A DNA stretch of 64,000 nt from Lepas anatifera. Taxonomy: Eukaryota; Arthropoda; Thecostraca; Lepadidae. The first letter of the stretch is position 1, and every line of letters begins with the position of its first letter. The position numbers were made by a program, and so were the translations under genes. The stretch lies in NCBI GenBank assembly GCA_034440635.1, contig JAOTON010001677.1, positions 124,001-188,000 on the forward strand, read 5' to 3'. A model generated the notes under the pieces. The model did not search any database and was not told where the DNA came from. It worked only from the letters and a program-made list of their open reading frames with translations. Below, piece after piece: positions 1-11,286 of the stretch.

Positions 1-133
1 TTGATTTAGCTTTTATTTCAGAGTATTTTTGCATCCAACACCATAGTTTGGCTTAGTTGGATTCCAAAAAGTATCCCACAGAGCAAAAATATGTGCCAGA
101 TGCAGCTGAGTCAAATGTTTACTCTCAGTTTAA

Positions 134-661
134 CCTTATGGCAGGCTCCTGGCTACCCCTATTTGTGTCAGGAGTGGGGTATGGATTCGGGTCCCCGCCC
201 CTAAGCTTTCAAAATAAACTCGTCTACTCGAATATGGTATGGCTAATTTTATTTCTCTTGGATGTCCTGTAAAGCCTGTGAGAGTACAATCAGATTACAA
301 GTGATGTTTCCCATTTTGAGCTGCTGTAACGACCTCTCTTGAATATCATATTACGATGTAAATGCACTATCACCTGACATCACATTCATAACATTCCAAC
401 ATTCTTACTGCTCCCGATATTGTTACGGACAGCTCTGTTGTACGTGAACACACCACACGTCATAATACTCGGCTTGAGAATAGATCCTCCTAAATACCAA
501 GCCGTTCCAGGTAGAGATAATACTTTAAAAGTTTCAGGGGATCTGTTCAATTTGGCTTCAAGAAAGTCTGAAAGTTTCAAAGGCCCATCCCGAACCGTTT
601 TGGAGATATCTTGAAGAAAAAAATAAGGGAGGGCAGAATCCGCCCCCCGACCGGTATAGTG
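134..661 (-). mobile_element. TTAA-flanked non-autonomous DNA transposon, family P1 (copy 1)
   Basis: The left end reads TTAA (130-133) followed by CCTTATGGCAGGCTCC. This matches the right terminus, read in reverse, of the element at 46450-47682 (TTAACCCTATTTCCGTCAGG). The other end, read on the minus strand, has CTATACCGG followed by GGATTCTGCCC, like the element starting at 15573. Its flanking TTAA looks mutated to TTCA (662-665 on the plus strand). The inner part shares AGGAGGATCTATT and the phrase GTATTAT with the 15573 copy. No transposase is visible. TTAA duplications are known for piggyBac and Kolobok elements; which of the two applies here is not decided by the sequence. Confidence 0.6.
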
Positions 662-675
662 TGAACTCTCATTAA

Positions 676-1394
676 GGAAGTGTTTGGCTCTGCAAGAAGA
701 TTTTCTGGATCTAGCTTCACGGAGACATTGGACTTAGCAGGGACATGCTCTCACATAGATATAAGAATTATGTTATCCACTTTTGACTCTCTCAATTGAG
801 TCAGGGAATCAGAATTTACTGCACTTTGGAGTGTGTTAAACTTGGGTGTGCATTATTCTGCTAATCACTCGGCGATACGACTGGTGATATTGTACTGGTG
901 GGATTAAATGTAATCGTTTGTTGCCCCTGTGATATATATGCATATATGCATATATTTTTTCTTAAGAGTATGGGTTGCAATACCATATCGACTGTTAAGA
1001 GAGCCTGATATATGTGTCGTCTGAAATGTATATTGGCCTTCCTTCGAGAATTCTACTGAGTGTTCGGCACCGGACGGGTCGTTAGCCAGCTAATCCTCTC
1101 ACCCTTCTCTCTGACGCTCCGGGAATTTTCCACTGTCCCACAGCGCAATGACGATACTTACAGAGAATGCAGCTCCAAGGCCTGTGTTTGGACCCTCTGA
1201 TGGCGCCCAGAGGCATCTGCCTTTTAATTAACATGATTCCAGCATTTATGACAATATACACCAATTTATTACTGCATTGTCATTTCATGACTTTTTTGTC
1301 ACCAACTACGATAACAGATTTATAACAGGCTCGATTGCTTCGAGAGTGCATACCCAATGCCTCAGCACAGGCAAACTGTCCTGCATTACGAACC
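676..1394. other. Unassigned intergenic DNA
   Basis: No coding pattern was recognised. A short AT palindromic tract built of TATATGCATA steps lies at about 930-955. Small ORFs here show no family resemblance. Confidence 0.5.
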
Positions 1395-1917
1395 TTAACA
1401 CGCGCTCCGCTGGGGTCCCTGGCATGACACACCCCCGCTGGGGGAGGGGGCGTTTATCGGCCCCCTCCGTATTTCATTTCCAAGGAAAGCTAAAAAATAC
1501 GGACGGCGTTCAAAAGCTCTTGACGAGACAAAGAGAAATTATACGACGCATTTTTATGTCAGGTCAATATTGGGGTCAGCATAGCTCAAATCAGGTTCCA
1601 TAGGCTTACAACAGGGCAATGTACGTTTCCCCCTCTAGATTTTTACTCAGCGGAGCAAGAGCAAATAGTTATGCATCATTGGATTCCTGTCATTTTGGCA
1701 AATCAAGTGATGTATGATATAACCTTGCTAGGTCAAATTGTGAAAATGACCTGACCTATAGCTAGGTCAGGGTCACATGGTGACCTGGTATGGTTATGTT
1801 GCATATAAATAGACTCCCCGCGACAATATAAGTACAATGCAAGCAAAATAGAAGCTTTATCTCAATTCAGTGAGAAATTATTGGCAAAACAATCACTATA
1901 TGCTCCACTGACCTGAC

Positions 1918-2035
1918 ATGACCTTTGAGAGGTCAGATAGTCAAAAACTCAACTTTAAGGTTAATATTGTAGCAAGATGACCTTTGAGAGGTCAGATAGT
2001 CAAAAACTCAACTTTAAGGTTAATATTGTAGCAAG
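1918..2035 (+). repeat. Perfect 59-bp tandem duplication
   Basis: Positions 1918-1976 are repeated immediately at 1977-2035, each unit starting ATGACCTTTGAGAGGTCA. The homologous minus-strand copy around 35880-35940 carries this region without the same duplication, so it is probably private to this copy and recent. Confidence 0.85.
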
Positions 2036-2521
2036 AATACACGGTTCGAGAATTTTCAGCTTTATCTATCCAGTTTTTACTGAAAACGAGCTCTTTCTAT
2101 TTTTCACTGTAGACTTATAATGGGGTGACCAAAAAATTGACCCCTCCTTAGGTCAACAGCATCAAAATTCCGAGATAGCAGATTTTTAGAGCCTAATGTT
2201 CTTATCCTATGGTGAAAATTTGAAACTAATCAGTTGACAGATGTTCCTTAGGCACTACTTCAAACTCTTGATTTTGGGTTTTGAGGTTATATATGGGTTA
2301 GTTTATTGGTTCACATACAAAATAAAGACAGAGCATTATGGCATATAGGATTGGAGCAAAAGTCGTTGTACGACTTAAGTCGAGACGCCTCTCCCAGCAC
2401 GTTCCCGTGTACACTCAATAGGCATTCACTCGATGACACACACACACACTGACACTCGCGGACACATACACACTTACATGTCGACAATTATCTATTCATT
2501 GGCCAGTGAACCTCGCCCGGA

Positions 2522-4660
2522 TCAAGGGCCCGACATAGTGGTATTAGATGTTGCCGCCGCCACTGTGCCGAACTTAGCGCCTAGGCCAACTCCATGAGTG
2601 AGTAGATGTAATTTTGCAGATGGTGCAAGGGAGTCTAGACTGTAGCACAATGACTGTGAAACTGAGGCAAAGAGCCTATGCCGGGCAAAATCATGAAGAG
2701 GACAGTCTAGGACAAAGTGTTTTGTGGTTTCAGTTGCTTCGCCGCAATGACAATCTGGAGAATTGATCAGCTGTAATTGGAACATGTGCGAATTTAGCTT
2801 GGATGTTCCGACCCTCAACTGTGTGTGAATTATGTTTCCAAGTTTGGAGCCCAAATAAAAGTATTTTGGTGTCGGGTTCAGGCCAAAATGTTTTGATATT
2901 TCCTTTTTGAATGAGGTGTGATCAAGATGTTTTAAACTTTCGCGGAGAGCGTTCCATTCTTTAGTTGTTTGGGGTATAAATGATTGTTTGAATAAAGACG
3001 TTCTGTTGATTGGTTGCGTTAAATTTTGGGAATTTCTTAGTATTCTACCCGTCTGAGAAAATCGCGAGTCAGGGAGTACAGATCTGACATATGTTGGCAC
3101 TCTTGTATCAGGTGTTTGTATTTTGTGGTATACAGTTAGCCTGTGTATTTTCCTTCTAGTAGCTAGGGATGTCCATCCGAGCTCATGGTATAATTTTAAG
3201 GTTGGGGTCCTGAAACTAGTTCCAGTTATTAATCTAGCCGCTCGATTTTGAGTGCGTTCTAGTCTCATAACGTCGTTCTTAGTCATAAGTCCGTCTATAA
3301 TTGTGTCGCAATAGTCAAAGTACGGCCGCACGTAAATAGTGTATATTTGGTCAAGAATGGGTCTGGGGATGTAGGGGGCTATTGCATAAAGTGGGCCTAG
3401 TGCTCGGTTCACATTTTTTATTATGTTGTTGATGTGGTCGTGGAATCTGAGGTCATTGGATATGATTATCCCTAAGTGTTTATGCTCTGCGTTGTTAGAA
3501 ATTTCGTCTTGGCCAAATTTTAGACTGGGCGGAATAGTTTCACGTCTCAGTGAGAATGTTTGTTGAATTGTCTTTGCGGAATTATAGGTTATAGCCCATT
3601 CTTGTCCATACTGGTAAATTCTGTCCAGATCGTTTTGAAGCGATGTCTGAGTCGTAACTATGTCGTCGGGTGTGTGAGTGGCGTAGAGAGATGTATCGTC
3701 TGCGAAAAAGAGTGTGTCGTTCTCAGTTTTGGTTGATAGATCATTTAGATACATAATTGCCAAAAGTGGGCCCAGCACAGATCCCTGTGGGCATCCTGCG
3801 TTGAGTTCTTTTAGGCCTGATGATGCTTAAGGTGATGATTGAGATAGTGTTGTAGGTGGTGATGTTGGAGGTGATGTAGGCGGTGATGTTGGAGGTGGCA
3901 GTGCTGATGAGCTGGTGTCTAAGACAACTCTTTGTTTCCGTCTTGACAAATACGATTTTAACCATTTTAGAAGTTGTCCTGAAATTCCAAATTCTTTTTC
4001 ACACTTGTAGAGAAGTCCTTCGTGCCAAATTTTGTCAAAATATTTTGAGATGTCGAGATATATAGCAGTAAAGTCGCGTCCATTGTCAAGCGTCTTGTAT
4101 AAGTTGTGAGTCAGGTAGAGGAGCTGAAGCTGGGTGCTATGATTTGGTCGGTATCCACTTTGTTTTTCAACCAGGAGTTGATGATCTGTGAGATGTTTGT
4201 AAATACGGTTGAAGACTAGTCTTTCTAAAATTTTGGAGGTACAACTTAATAGCGAAATTGGACGGTAGTTTGTGGCGTCTGATGGTGACCCTTTGTTTTT
4301 GTATATTGCCTTAACGTTTGCTACTTTCCATGAATCCGGGAATATACCGCTCTGCAAAGATTTGTTGAAAATTTCTGTTAACGGTCGTGCTATTATTACT
4401 GCAGAGAGTTTCAGGACTTTTGGTGGGAGCTCGTCGGGGCCGGTGGATTTATTTGGGTCAAGAGAATTTAGTACAGATAGCACCTCCTGTTCGCGTACAG
4501 TCATGTCGTTGAGGGTCGGTGCTGGCTGGGTGTTGGTGGAATTTTCAGCGGGTGACTTAGTCGGTGGAATGTCAAGGTTTGTCTGGGACACAAAGAAGTC
4601 GTTTAGCAGAGTAGCTTTTTTGACATTATCTTGGACGCTCTCGCCACTGGGTCCAGTTAA
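2522..4660 (-). pseudogene. Reverse transcriptase (ORF2 fragment) with one internal stop
   Basis: This is an RNA-directed DNA polymerase that would copy element RNA at a nicked chromosomal target. Reading from 4660 downwards, one frame stays open to 2522 apart from a single TAA at 3827-3829. Recognisable blocks in order are STGPDELPPKVLK (fingers), YRPISLL, AIYLDISKYFDKIWHEGLL (palm), GCPQGSVLGP, and FFADDTSLYA with the catalytic aspartates. A long thumb follows, then a C-terminal Cys/His motif, CHCGEATETTKHFVLDCP, typical of Jockey/CR1-group ORF2 proteins. The endonuclease domain is missing. A proline-rich stretch coded by a 12-bp minisatellite (about 3834-3900) separates the palm block from GCPQGS, where relatives have only a short loop. 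The first dozen codons of the open frame (4702-4663) belong to the flanking transposon. Confidence 0.85.
3834..3900 (-). repeat. 12-bp minisatellite inside a reverse transcriptase frame
   Basis: The plus strand shows about four copies of a GGTGATGTTGGA-like unit, read on the minus strand as SPPT repeats. The length keeps the reading frame, but a TAA stop lies immediately after it. This is probably slippage expansion after insertion. Confidence 0.75.
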
Positions 4661-4853
4661 TGGTTGGGTCACTTGACCTTGAATAGCTCCTTGACCTGAC
4701 ATGATATGACCTACAAAATTTGGTCAGATACGTAAAATTAATTAGGAATAAGGTACTGTAAGTTTCGTTGTTCTGCGTCTCTTCGTTTTTGCGTTATCTG
4801 GGAAAACCCAGGAAGGGGGCGAATTTCGCTCCCCCCTGCGGGGCGCGTGTTAA

Positions 4854-6243
4854 GTGTTATACCAGGCAAGCTATAGGCAGGTCGTGTTGTGTAGACCTGA
4901 GATTGCCCTCCTTGGTTTAAACGTCCACCAGGTCACCTACCTTTTCGTTACAACAGCTCCCAGGCTGCAGTCATCCCCATAGGAACATGTGGGAGATTTT
5001 ATGGCGCATTTCAATGCGTAAAGCAAAGCCTTCTTTTTGGTCGGAACTCCCATCTCATCGCAGCGACTATAACCTTATAGCTGGCTTTTGAGCGGGGTTG
5101 ACAGTTTACAGCGCCCGTTTCACGCGGCCGGCATTAACCATGTTAATGTGAACACCTGGCCACTTTCTCCCGCCCAATCTTTTCCCATAAGTCTCCAGCT
5201 CTGCGTCGGCCTCCGAAAACACCGGCATATGTTGGAGTTTTTGTGGGCCGCCTGCCTCGAAGTGCGCCAGCCAGCATGGCGGATCTGAGCCGGCGCTGAT
5301 CACAACATCGGGGTGCCTACTGTGCGTTCTCTTTGCCTCGCACACGCACCCAGAGACGTCATGAATGTCCCAGCTGTTGTTGTACCTACTCAAGACAGCT
5401 GCATGTGGTGCATTAAACTTGTTCTACCAAAGATATTTCACACCCTCGCCCTACCGGGGGAGGGTCGATTCGATTCGATTCCCCGCCTCAGTTGTTTGGA
5501 AACTATGAAAGATAGAAAGACGTGGTACTTTGCAACATGTTGCTTGTGGCCTGATCACTTCGGTGGAATATAATGGTTTACCCTAGGTCGATGGAGGCTA
5601 GATAGATGACCTAAACATGCTAAATTCACGTAAAGTGGTCAAGACGTGGTTTTCCCCACAGTTCAGTGGCATAAAATGACAGAAGCATTTGTTTCGACAT
5701 TCTCAATATTCTGCACGTACAATGTAATGGCTGAATTCTTAACAGGTCAACAAATGACCTTTTTAACCTAATATAACCTGGCTGTATAGCCTTGGCAGTT
5801 AGCACCTCGCTACCCCCCCCTCCCCCACCCACTTCTAATATATCCTGATGAGCTTGTATTGTTTTACAAGCTATAGCCATTTAAAATCACTGACCTTTAC
5901 TGACTTCAGAATGTCAGAGGTCAATAAGCCATCCAAGGGTCATCGACGTTCTCGGGAACAGATTCTAGCAGCATACGCAAACACGTGTGTTGGATTAACT
6001 TGGTAATGGTCCATAACATCCACCAGGTCACCTATCGTTGCGTTTTAACAGCTCACAGACCACAGTCATTCGGGCATATTAAAATAGTTTGTTTTGCTAA
6101 TAAACTGTTAAAGATAGTACAGGTTGGTAGCTGACTATTGTCAATTTCCATGATTTCATGGACCTGGACCTTCTTAGGTCATGACCTTGTTTGACCTCAA
6201 AAGAGTCAATCATAATGTTTGGAGCTAATCGACACACCAACTG
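4854..6243. other. Unassigned, repeat-derived DNA with AGGTCA words
   Basis: Two related phrases containing CCACCAGGTCACCTA occur at about 4926 and 6020, so this is ancient repeat DNA. At about 5446-5475, CACCCTCGCCCTACCGGGGG resembles the terminus of the TTAA element at 48029, but no partner end was found. No supported gene. Confidence 0.4.
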
Positions 6244-6395
6244 CCAGGGTCATATGGCGTCGCCAACTCTTTAACTGCTGGAGGGGTTTCGTGGGAGCCA
6301 GCTTGCTCTTTGTTCGGGAAGCTGCCGGACCTTCATCCTGAGTCGGCTGCGTGGAAGCCAGCTGCACTGACCACTCCACTTCTGCGCCCACTCAA
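6244..6395 (-). mobile_element. SINE-like element with the shared GGCGTCGCC 3' domain
   Basis: The plus-strand phrase GGTCATATGGCGTCGCC at 6248-6264 matches GGCTATACGGCGTCGCC (13325-13341) and GGTTATACGGCGTCACC (25886-25902). In all three the adjoining sequence on the right, read on the minus strand, looks tRNA-like. Here the head would be near 6395-6330, with a box-A-like GTGGAGTGGTCAGTG, but it is degraded. A tRNA origin is inferred from the two clearer relatives. Confidence 0.5.
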
Positions 6396-6521
6396 AAGAG
6401 TCAGCAGATCACCAAGTAAATGCTAAACGCTTCGTATAATGCATCAGCCCTATTTTCTAATGATGCAATCGACTATATTGGCATGATTTCTATGGGGTTA
6501 TCTGAGATCACACCCGAGGTC

Positions 6522-6525
<4 letters not shown>

Positions 6526-6566
<41 letters not shown>

Positions 6567-6652
6567 GGGAGAGAGAGAGAGAGGGAGGGAGAGAGAGAGG
6601 GAGAGAGAGAGGGAGAGAGAGAGGGAGAGAGAGAGAGAGATAGAGAAGAGAG
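6526..6652 (+). repeat. (GA)n/(GAGG)n microsatellite
   Basis: About 125 bp of nearly pure GA with interspersed GGGA units. It produces long Arg/Glu or Ser/Leu ORFs on both strands that are not genes. Confidence 0.95.
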
Positions 6653-7689
6653 AGATTTGGTGACGCTGTATCACCATAATAGTTGGTGCATCGATAAGAC
6701 CCAAGAATCTGCATACAGTGTAACGTAACATGAGTGAGTTCTGGTGGCTGTCAAAACAACGAGTTGTCAAAATCTGCCTCTTGTGTGCCGACCTGTCGGT
6801 GCTGAGGGCAAACTGAAGCCGATGGTTCACACAAACAGAGGTGCTGTCAAGTGTTTGTCAGGTGGGTGGCCGCTAGAAGACAGCAAACATCTTCGCCGTT
6901 CCATCCGCTAATGGATACTCGGTGGCGCGCTCGCCAAGCCTCCGCAACGGGTCGCACTCGTCCAAAGTACTACATGGAAGTTAACCGTACACATGCAGCA
7001 AGTAGTGCTCGAAGTTCATCATTGAGGGCTGTAGATTCAAGCTAGTGAGTAATTGTTGTCGGTGTCGCGGAAACGTCAGCAACAGCGCGTTTCGTAGACA
7101 TGTGGTGAAAATGCAGTCAGGGACACCTAATTTCACGTGGAAAACTGTTATCTTAGATAAGATTTGTGAAAGCATTAAAAAGAGTACAAATGTGGCTTTG
7201 TAAAGAGCTGACGTGGAGGAAAGAGTATATTTTTTGTTTGCGTGTCGAAAATAAGAAATAGAGTGATTCATAGTTACAAGCGACAGCAGATAGAGTAAGT
7301 GGATTCTATTTTGTAGCGACTGTCTTTAAATAGCCGGTGCGGTAAAATACTGCCCAGGAAAAAGGATGAACCGAGTAAAATTTCAGCCGTTCTAAAGGCA
7401 GCCGCAGTATGGCGAAATCCAGTCAGCTGCAGAGCGGCAGAGCTTCTGCTTCTGCCCCTTCAAAGTCGCCGACCATAACATCGTGCAGCCCGTCCCTCTG
7501 TGTCACCGCCCTGCACAGAAGAACGCCATTCGAAAGTCACCGCTTTTTGCCTCCTGGTTACGTGAGGCCCGCTCGCCTGGGTGAAACCTAGAGAACCCAT
7601 AGCGGGTTACCAATGCTGCAGAGCGGAACTAATCCCGCGCACAGGAAATGCCACAAATGATCTGCATTCCATGCACTCGTCGAAAGTCA
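6653..7689. other. Unassigned DNA
   Basis: No family resemblance, no repeat unit and no convincing coding structure were seen. The short ORFs lack start context or homology that can be recognised by eye. Confidence 0.4.
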
Positions 7690-8860
7690 CGATCAAGCGG
7701 CGATAACCTGACATGATCGGGCGACGCAAGCCAAGCCAGAACAAACCGCCGCGCTCGCTGGCGCAAAACAAACGCTTTTGCTGTTGACAATGGCCTTCCA
7801 GCGGACGCAGGAGGTGATTTTCTCGGGCCTCAACGGCGACAGGCGCGTGGGTGGCGTGGCCCGGCGCCGCGACGCTGCTGCCATTGGTGTTTTCACCGGT
7901 CTCACAATCGCCATTGTTACGTCTGGAATCTGGCGGATATGCGCCGACGGGCTTGTAATCGATCAGAGCACCAGCCGACCACCCAATAGTTAGGAGCGGA
8001 CCGCCGCGATCTGCCTTCAAAACTGATGAGTGAGCTGGGGGGAAGGGAGAAGGAAGAGGGAGAAGAGATAGAGAGGGTGAGAGAAGACAGACGGGCAGAG
8101 ATATCAAAGCCGGCTTTGATAAGCTGACGCTTATTTGTTCACTCATTTGGTTGAATCAGAATCGTTTGGTTCACATTTGGGATCCAGGGTGAATCAAACG
8201 CACTTTTTAAGTCGGAGGGTCGTGTCAAAACAACATTTTAGTTTAATGGCAACGAGCTGGTGATTCGAGATAAAAATACAATCGCAATACATTTCTTTGA
8301 AAAATAATGGCGTTCCAGGAAACAATAAGACAAACGCAGTGTGCATGGAAGCCGTTTGCACCATGCACAGGCGCGAGCGTCACGCACCGCCAGCGGTGAG
8401 ACAAGCCTTGACCGGCGGCCCCATCTTCAGTGCTGGGCTCTCAAGTGTTACAGGTCAAGGCGGAGTGCATGCGGCGTGACCCCGGCAGTGGTGTGGAGGT
8501 AACCCGGCCGTCACCGACGCTGGGTGGCCGTCACCACAGGGTTGCCGGGTGCCGCCCGGCGCCGCGCGCTACCCCTTTGGCGTACCCACAACCAGCCGCC
8601 GCGGGGGCCGGCAGCGGCGACGCGGCGCAAACATCCGGCCTGTTGGCGGACCCAGCGCGCCGGTGTCGTGTCGGCCGGGACAGTGGCGGTCACGAGAGGC
8701 GTTCTGCCGGACTGAACAGGCCTAATCCCGCCTCAGACGGCTCTGGGCTTCTCACGACTGCGCAGGAGCCACATCACGGAAGCGGGATCACGTGAGAGGT
8801 GTCAGGCAAACACGCCACCCTGCCCGGCGGGCACAGAAGTAAGACCGCAGGGTAGAGGTA
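7690..8860. other. CpG-rich, GC-rich stretch of unknown function
   Basis: The subregions 7690-7990 and 8400-8850 are rich in CG dinucleotides compared with the AT-rich surroundings. Overlapping ORFs occur on both strands, which is expected from GC-rich DNA and gives no support for one product. A GA-rich run lies at 8038-8095. It could be a promoter or exon region, but no motif decides it. Confidence 0.35.
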
Positions 8861-8947
8861 CAGGCAACATCAGATCAGGGTTAGTGTCCATGATGGTATT
8901 GTTTAGGTGAGACATCAACGAAGAAGAAGTGCTGGCTACGTATTTGC

Positions 8948-8949
<2 letters not shown>

Positions 8950-8993
<44 letters not shown>

Positions 8994-8998
8994 TTTTG
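8950..8998 (+). repeat. (TA)n microsatellite followed by a T tract
   Basis: About 35 bp of alternating TA runs into about a dozen T residues. Confidence 0.95.
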
Positions 8999-9298
8999 AA
9001 CCATGGAAATTGACAACCTGTGCAGTTATGTATGGTTCGAGCGATCCTAAGTATCATATGAAGTGTCCTTTTCTGTTGAACTCCCAAAACATTTCCTCAC
9101 GTATCAAAGGAAAAAAAAACTAAAATATGTTCCTCTGAAAGTCACGTTTGATACAACTTTAACTGGTGATCAGATTTAGAAGATTCAGATATCAAACCAT
9201 GTTCAACGGATTATAAGAAAAAGTCAGATTCTAACTACTCATTTACCCGGGATACATGAGCAGCCTCGGTACCCAGGCCTTCGGTACGCACCGTCACG

Positions 9299-9378
9299 TC
9301 CAGACGGATATGGCGCGGCCCAGACGAAATATGGCGCGGCCCAGACGGATGTGGCACGGCCCAGACGAAATTTGGCGA
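9299..9378 (+). repeat. 20-bp minisatellite, four copies
   Basis: Four tandem units of CCAGACGGATATGGCGCGGC, alternating between GGATATGG and GAAATATGG variants, with the fourth most diverged. A phrase GGATACATGAGCA occurs upstream at about 9250, and its reverse complement occurs near 9660. Confidence 0.85.
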
Positions 9379-9379
9379 A

Positions 9380-11050
9380 GCATAACGTAGCGTTGTAAGA
9401 AGTGAATTCATTATATTTGAAAGCAAGATTCGCGTGAGCTCATAAACTCATTTTCCTTATTCTCAAAATATTTATTATTCAATTACTGATATCCAATGAG
9501 AATATTGCAGGTATCTTAAAAACAAACTTTGTCAAATGTTACGGACCATCCTCATGGCCCATCTTCTAGAAAAGGTCCAAGGCCGAGTGGCAAACCGCAC
9601 CAGACACCTGAATACATGAGTCGATTGGGCCGTTCTCGCGTCAATGCCTTTCTGGGGATGCTCATGTATCCGAGGTAACTCAACTGATACCGGTATTTCA
9701 GACGACTGACCGTATCTTATCAATTTACATTTGAAATATCCACACTAGAACAAAATGAATATAAGCATAAAGGCATTGCAAGTATACATAAACGTTGCAC
9801 ATGCACGTAATCAGCTATTTCTAGAAAATATTCTTATGAATGAATAAATAAGTTTTAAATAAAACGGGATAGAAAATAAGAATAATGAAAAGAAATAGCT
9901 TTTATATAAGTTAGGACTTGTTTCACTTAATAATAATTTGAAGTGGTCTCGCTTACATATCAAGCTCGAGACCTATTCTAAATCTAGAGATATTCGTGGG
10001 ATGTTCAAATCCCTCTCTGATGATCCGTGGGCCCAAAATGATTAAAACATCGCCACGCATAGAATTGACTCCAAAACTCTCATAGCGACCTCTCGTCAAC
10101 AATTTTCATTATTCGACTCATGAGAGGTGAGTGAATCCCACGCTCCTCGCACTAATTCCTGTGGCACCTTCAACGCTACAAAGTGAAGGCTCCAGCTCTG
10201 AGCAGCGCTCATCTCCACACACCAGCGGAGACCACACCACGTTTTCACGCGGGCTCCAGTCTGCCGCCAGTGGCCATGGATTGGAGAAAAACCCTTTCGC
10301 CCGCCGGCGCGCCTGGCAAAGTCACTGGCCGCTGGCGTTGCGACACGCGACTTGGTCATAAATAGCTCACACAACGTCGCCGAGCGGGGGCGGGGGTGCG
10401 TGAAATGCTGCCCGGCGGGCCTGGTGAGCGTGAAACCGGGTTTCGCACCAATGTACCGCGAGTGCGGGAGGCAATGAAATGTGGGAAGCTCCATACCCAT
10501 GAATTTTGGTATTTCAACCACCCACTCTTGCTTTCCTAATATTTTGTCCGTGACGTAGCCGGAGGCATTGGGTTATACTTTCATTCTCCTTTTTGGTATT
10601 CTTTTTCTATGCAGGCGTTTGCTCAGCGGTTGATTTTGGCTATTTTGGTCTCCATTGGTCAGTTGCTGGCACGCCACTGCATGATGAGGACAGCTCAGCT
10701 TGCCCTGTCGTTTTATGGCTCCGATTGCTGCATAGTATGAAAGGGGCTGCCTGCAGTGCTCATGGCACGAAACGGAAATGCCAAAGACTAGTAAGTACAT
10801 ACCCAGGTAAATGCATTTTAGCACGGCAAAAATACGTTCATATATGAGCTGCTTGCATGCGAACTGCCTAAGACATATGATGGGATGATGCAGAGAGGTA
10901 CAAGGTCATTATTTTCTTGGAGCAACAAGCTGGACATTCTTTAATTTTGTCCAAGTTGTTCTCAGTTCGACTGTTGGAGTCGGAGTCTCACTAAAGTCAT
11001 CAAGGGACTTGTCACGGAGACCCCGACCCCACCACCCGAACGAGCAACTC
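9380..11050. other. Unassigned DNA with a CpG-rich patch at 10.1-10.5 kb
   Basis: AT-rich sequence with a GC-rich island at about 10120-10460 that opens ORFs on both strands. No protein family was recognised in any of them. Confidence 0.4.
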
Positions 11051-11054
11051 CCAC

Positions 11055-11286
11055 AATGAAGGGGTGATTTAGAAACCAAAGTTTAACGTCCCACAAAGCA
11101 CAGGAACGGCCGCCCCGCTCAGGTCACCCTCTCACCAGTCAGTTGCCAGCCGACCTGAGCGTCGGGTAAACTATTGAGCGCTGGATCGTCTCAGGGGAAC
11201 CGACCCCAAGCCTGGACATGCACAGCCACTGCATGCTTCTGAGCACCGGGCCGCAGCCCGACGCTCTACCAACTGAGCTACCAAAA
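11055..11286 (-). mobile_element. tRNA-derived SINE
   Basis: On the minus strand the sequence starting at about 11283 reads GGTAGCTCAGTTGGTAGAGC, a strong RNA polymerase III box A from a tRNA. The anticodon region is not followed by a proper T arm. Instead about 60 nt intervene before a weak GGTTCCCCT, which excludes a working tRNA gene and suits a SINE head. The body ends near 11055 with GGGACGTTAAAC followed by a T/A-rich tail. No target duplication could be settled. SINE transcripts are made by Pol III and moved by LINE enzymes; the partner LINE is unknown. Confidence 0.7.

Larger units (their letters stand above)
2288..4662 (-). mobile_element. 5'-truncated non-LTR retrotransposon (CR1/Jockey group)
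   Basis: The element reads on the minus strand. Its boundaries come from comparison with the uninterrupted family P2 sequence at 35610-35640. There GGTTTTGAG is followed directly by TTGGGTCACTTG, whereas here the same two phrases are 2.4 kb apart (about 2285 and 4663). It carries the reverse transcriptase domain and C-terminal region but no endonuclease, so it is 5' truncated, as is usual for target-primed insertion. The 3' untranslated part (about 2290-2520) includes a CA-rich microsatellite near 2437. No clear long duplication of the target is seen; a shared GGTT is the most that can be proposed. Confidence 0.8.
1399..4849 (+). mobile_element. TTAA-flanked DNA transposon, family P2 (copy 1), split by a retrotransposon
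   Basis: The termini are TTAA (1395-1398) followed by CACGCGCTCCGCTGGGG and, inverted at the right, TTAA (4850-4853) followed by CACGCGCCCCGCAGGGG. The unbroken element would be about 1.1 kb; the rest is the nested retrotransposon at about 2288-4662. The same sequence, reversed, is found at 35440-35950 plus 44298-44807, which defines the family and shows where this copy is interrupted. The interior has many AGGTCA and TGACCT words and no transposase ORF. The family is non-autonomous; piggyBac-like or Kolobok-like is inferred only from TTAA. Confidence 0.75.

Noticed and set aside
6420..6830. Long Arg/Glu and Ser/Leu ORFs on both strands
   Set aside because: Produced by the GA microsatellite.
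7607..8146. 179-codon minus-strand ORF as a host gene
   Set aside because: Low-complexity Ser/Leu/Pro start from the GA-rich run and overlapping open frames on the other strand; no domain recognised.
11225..11286. Functional tRNA gene on the minus strand
   Set aside because: Box A is good, but the anticodon and T arms cannot be formed at normal spacing; it fits a SINE head instead.
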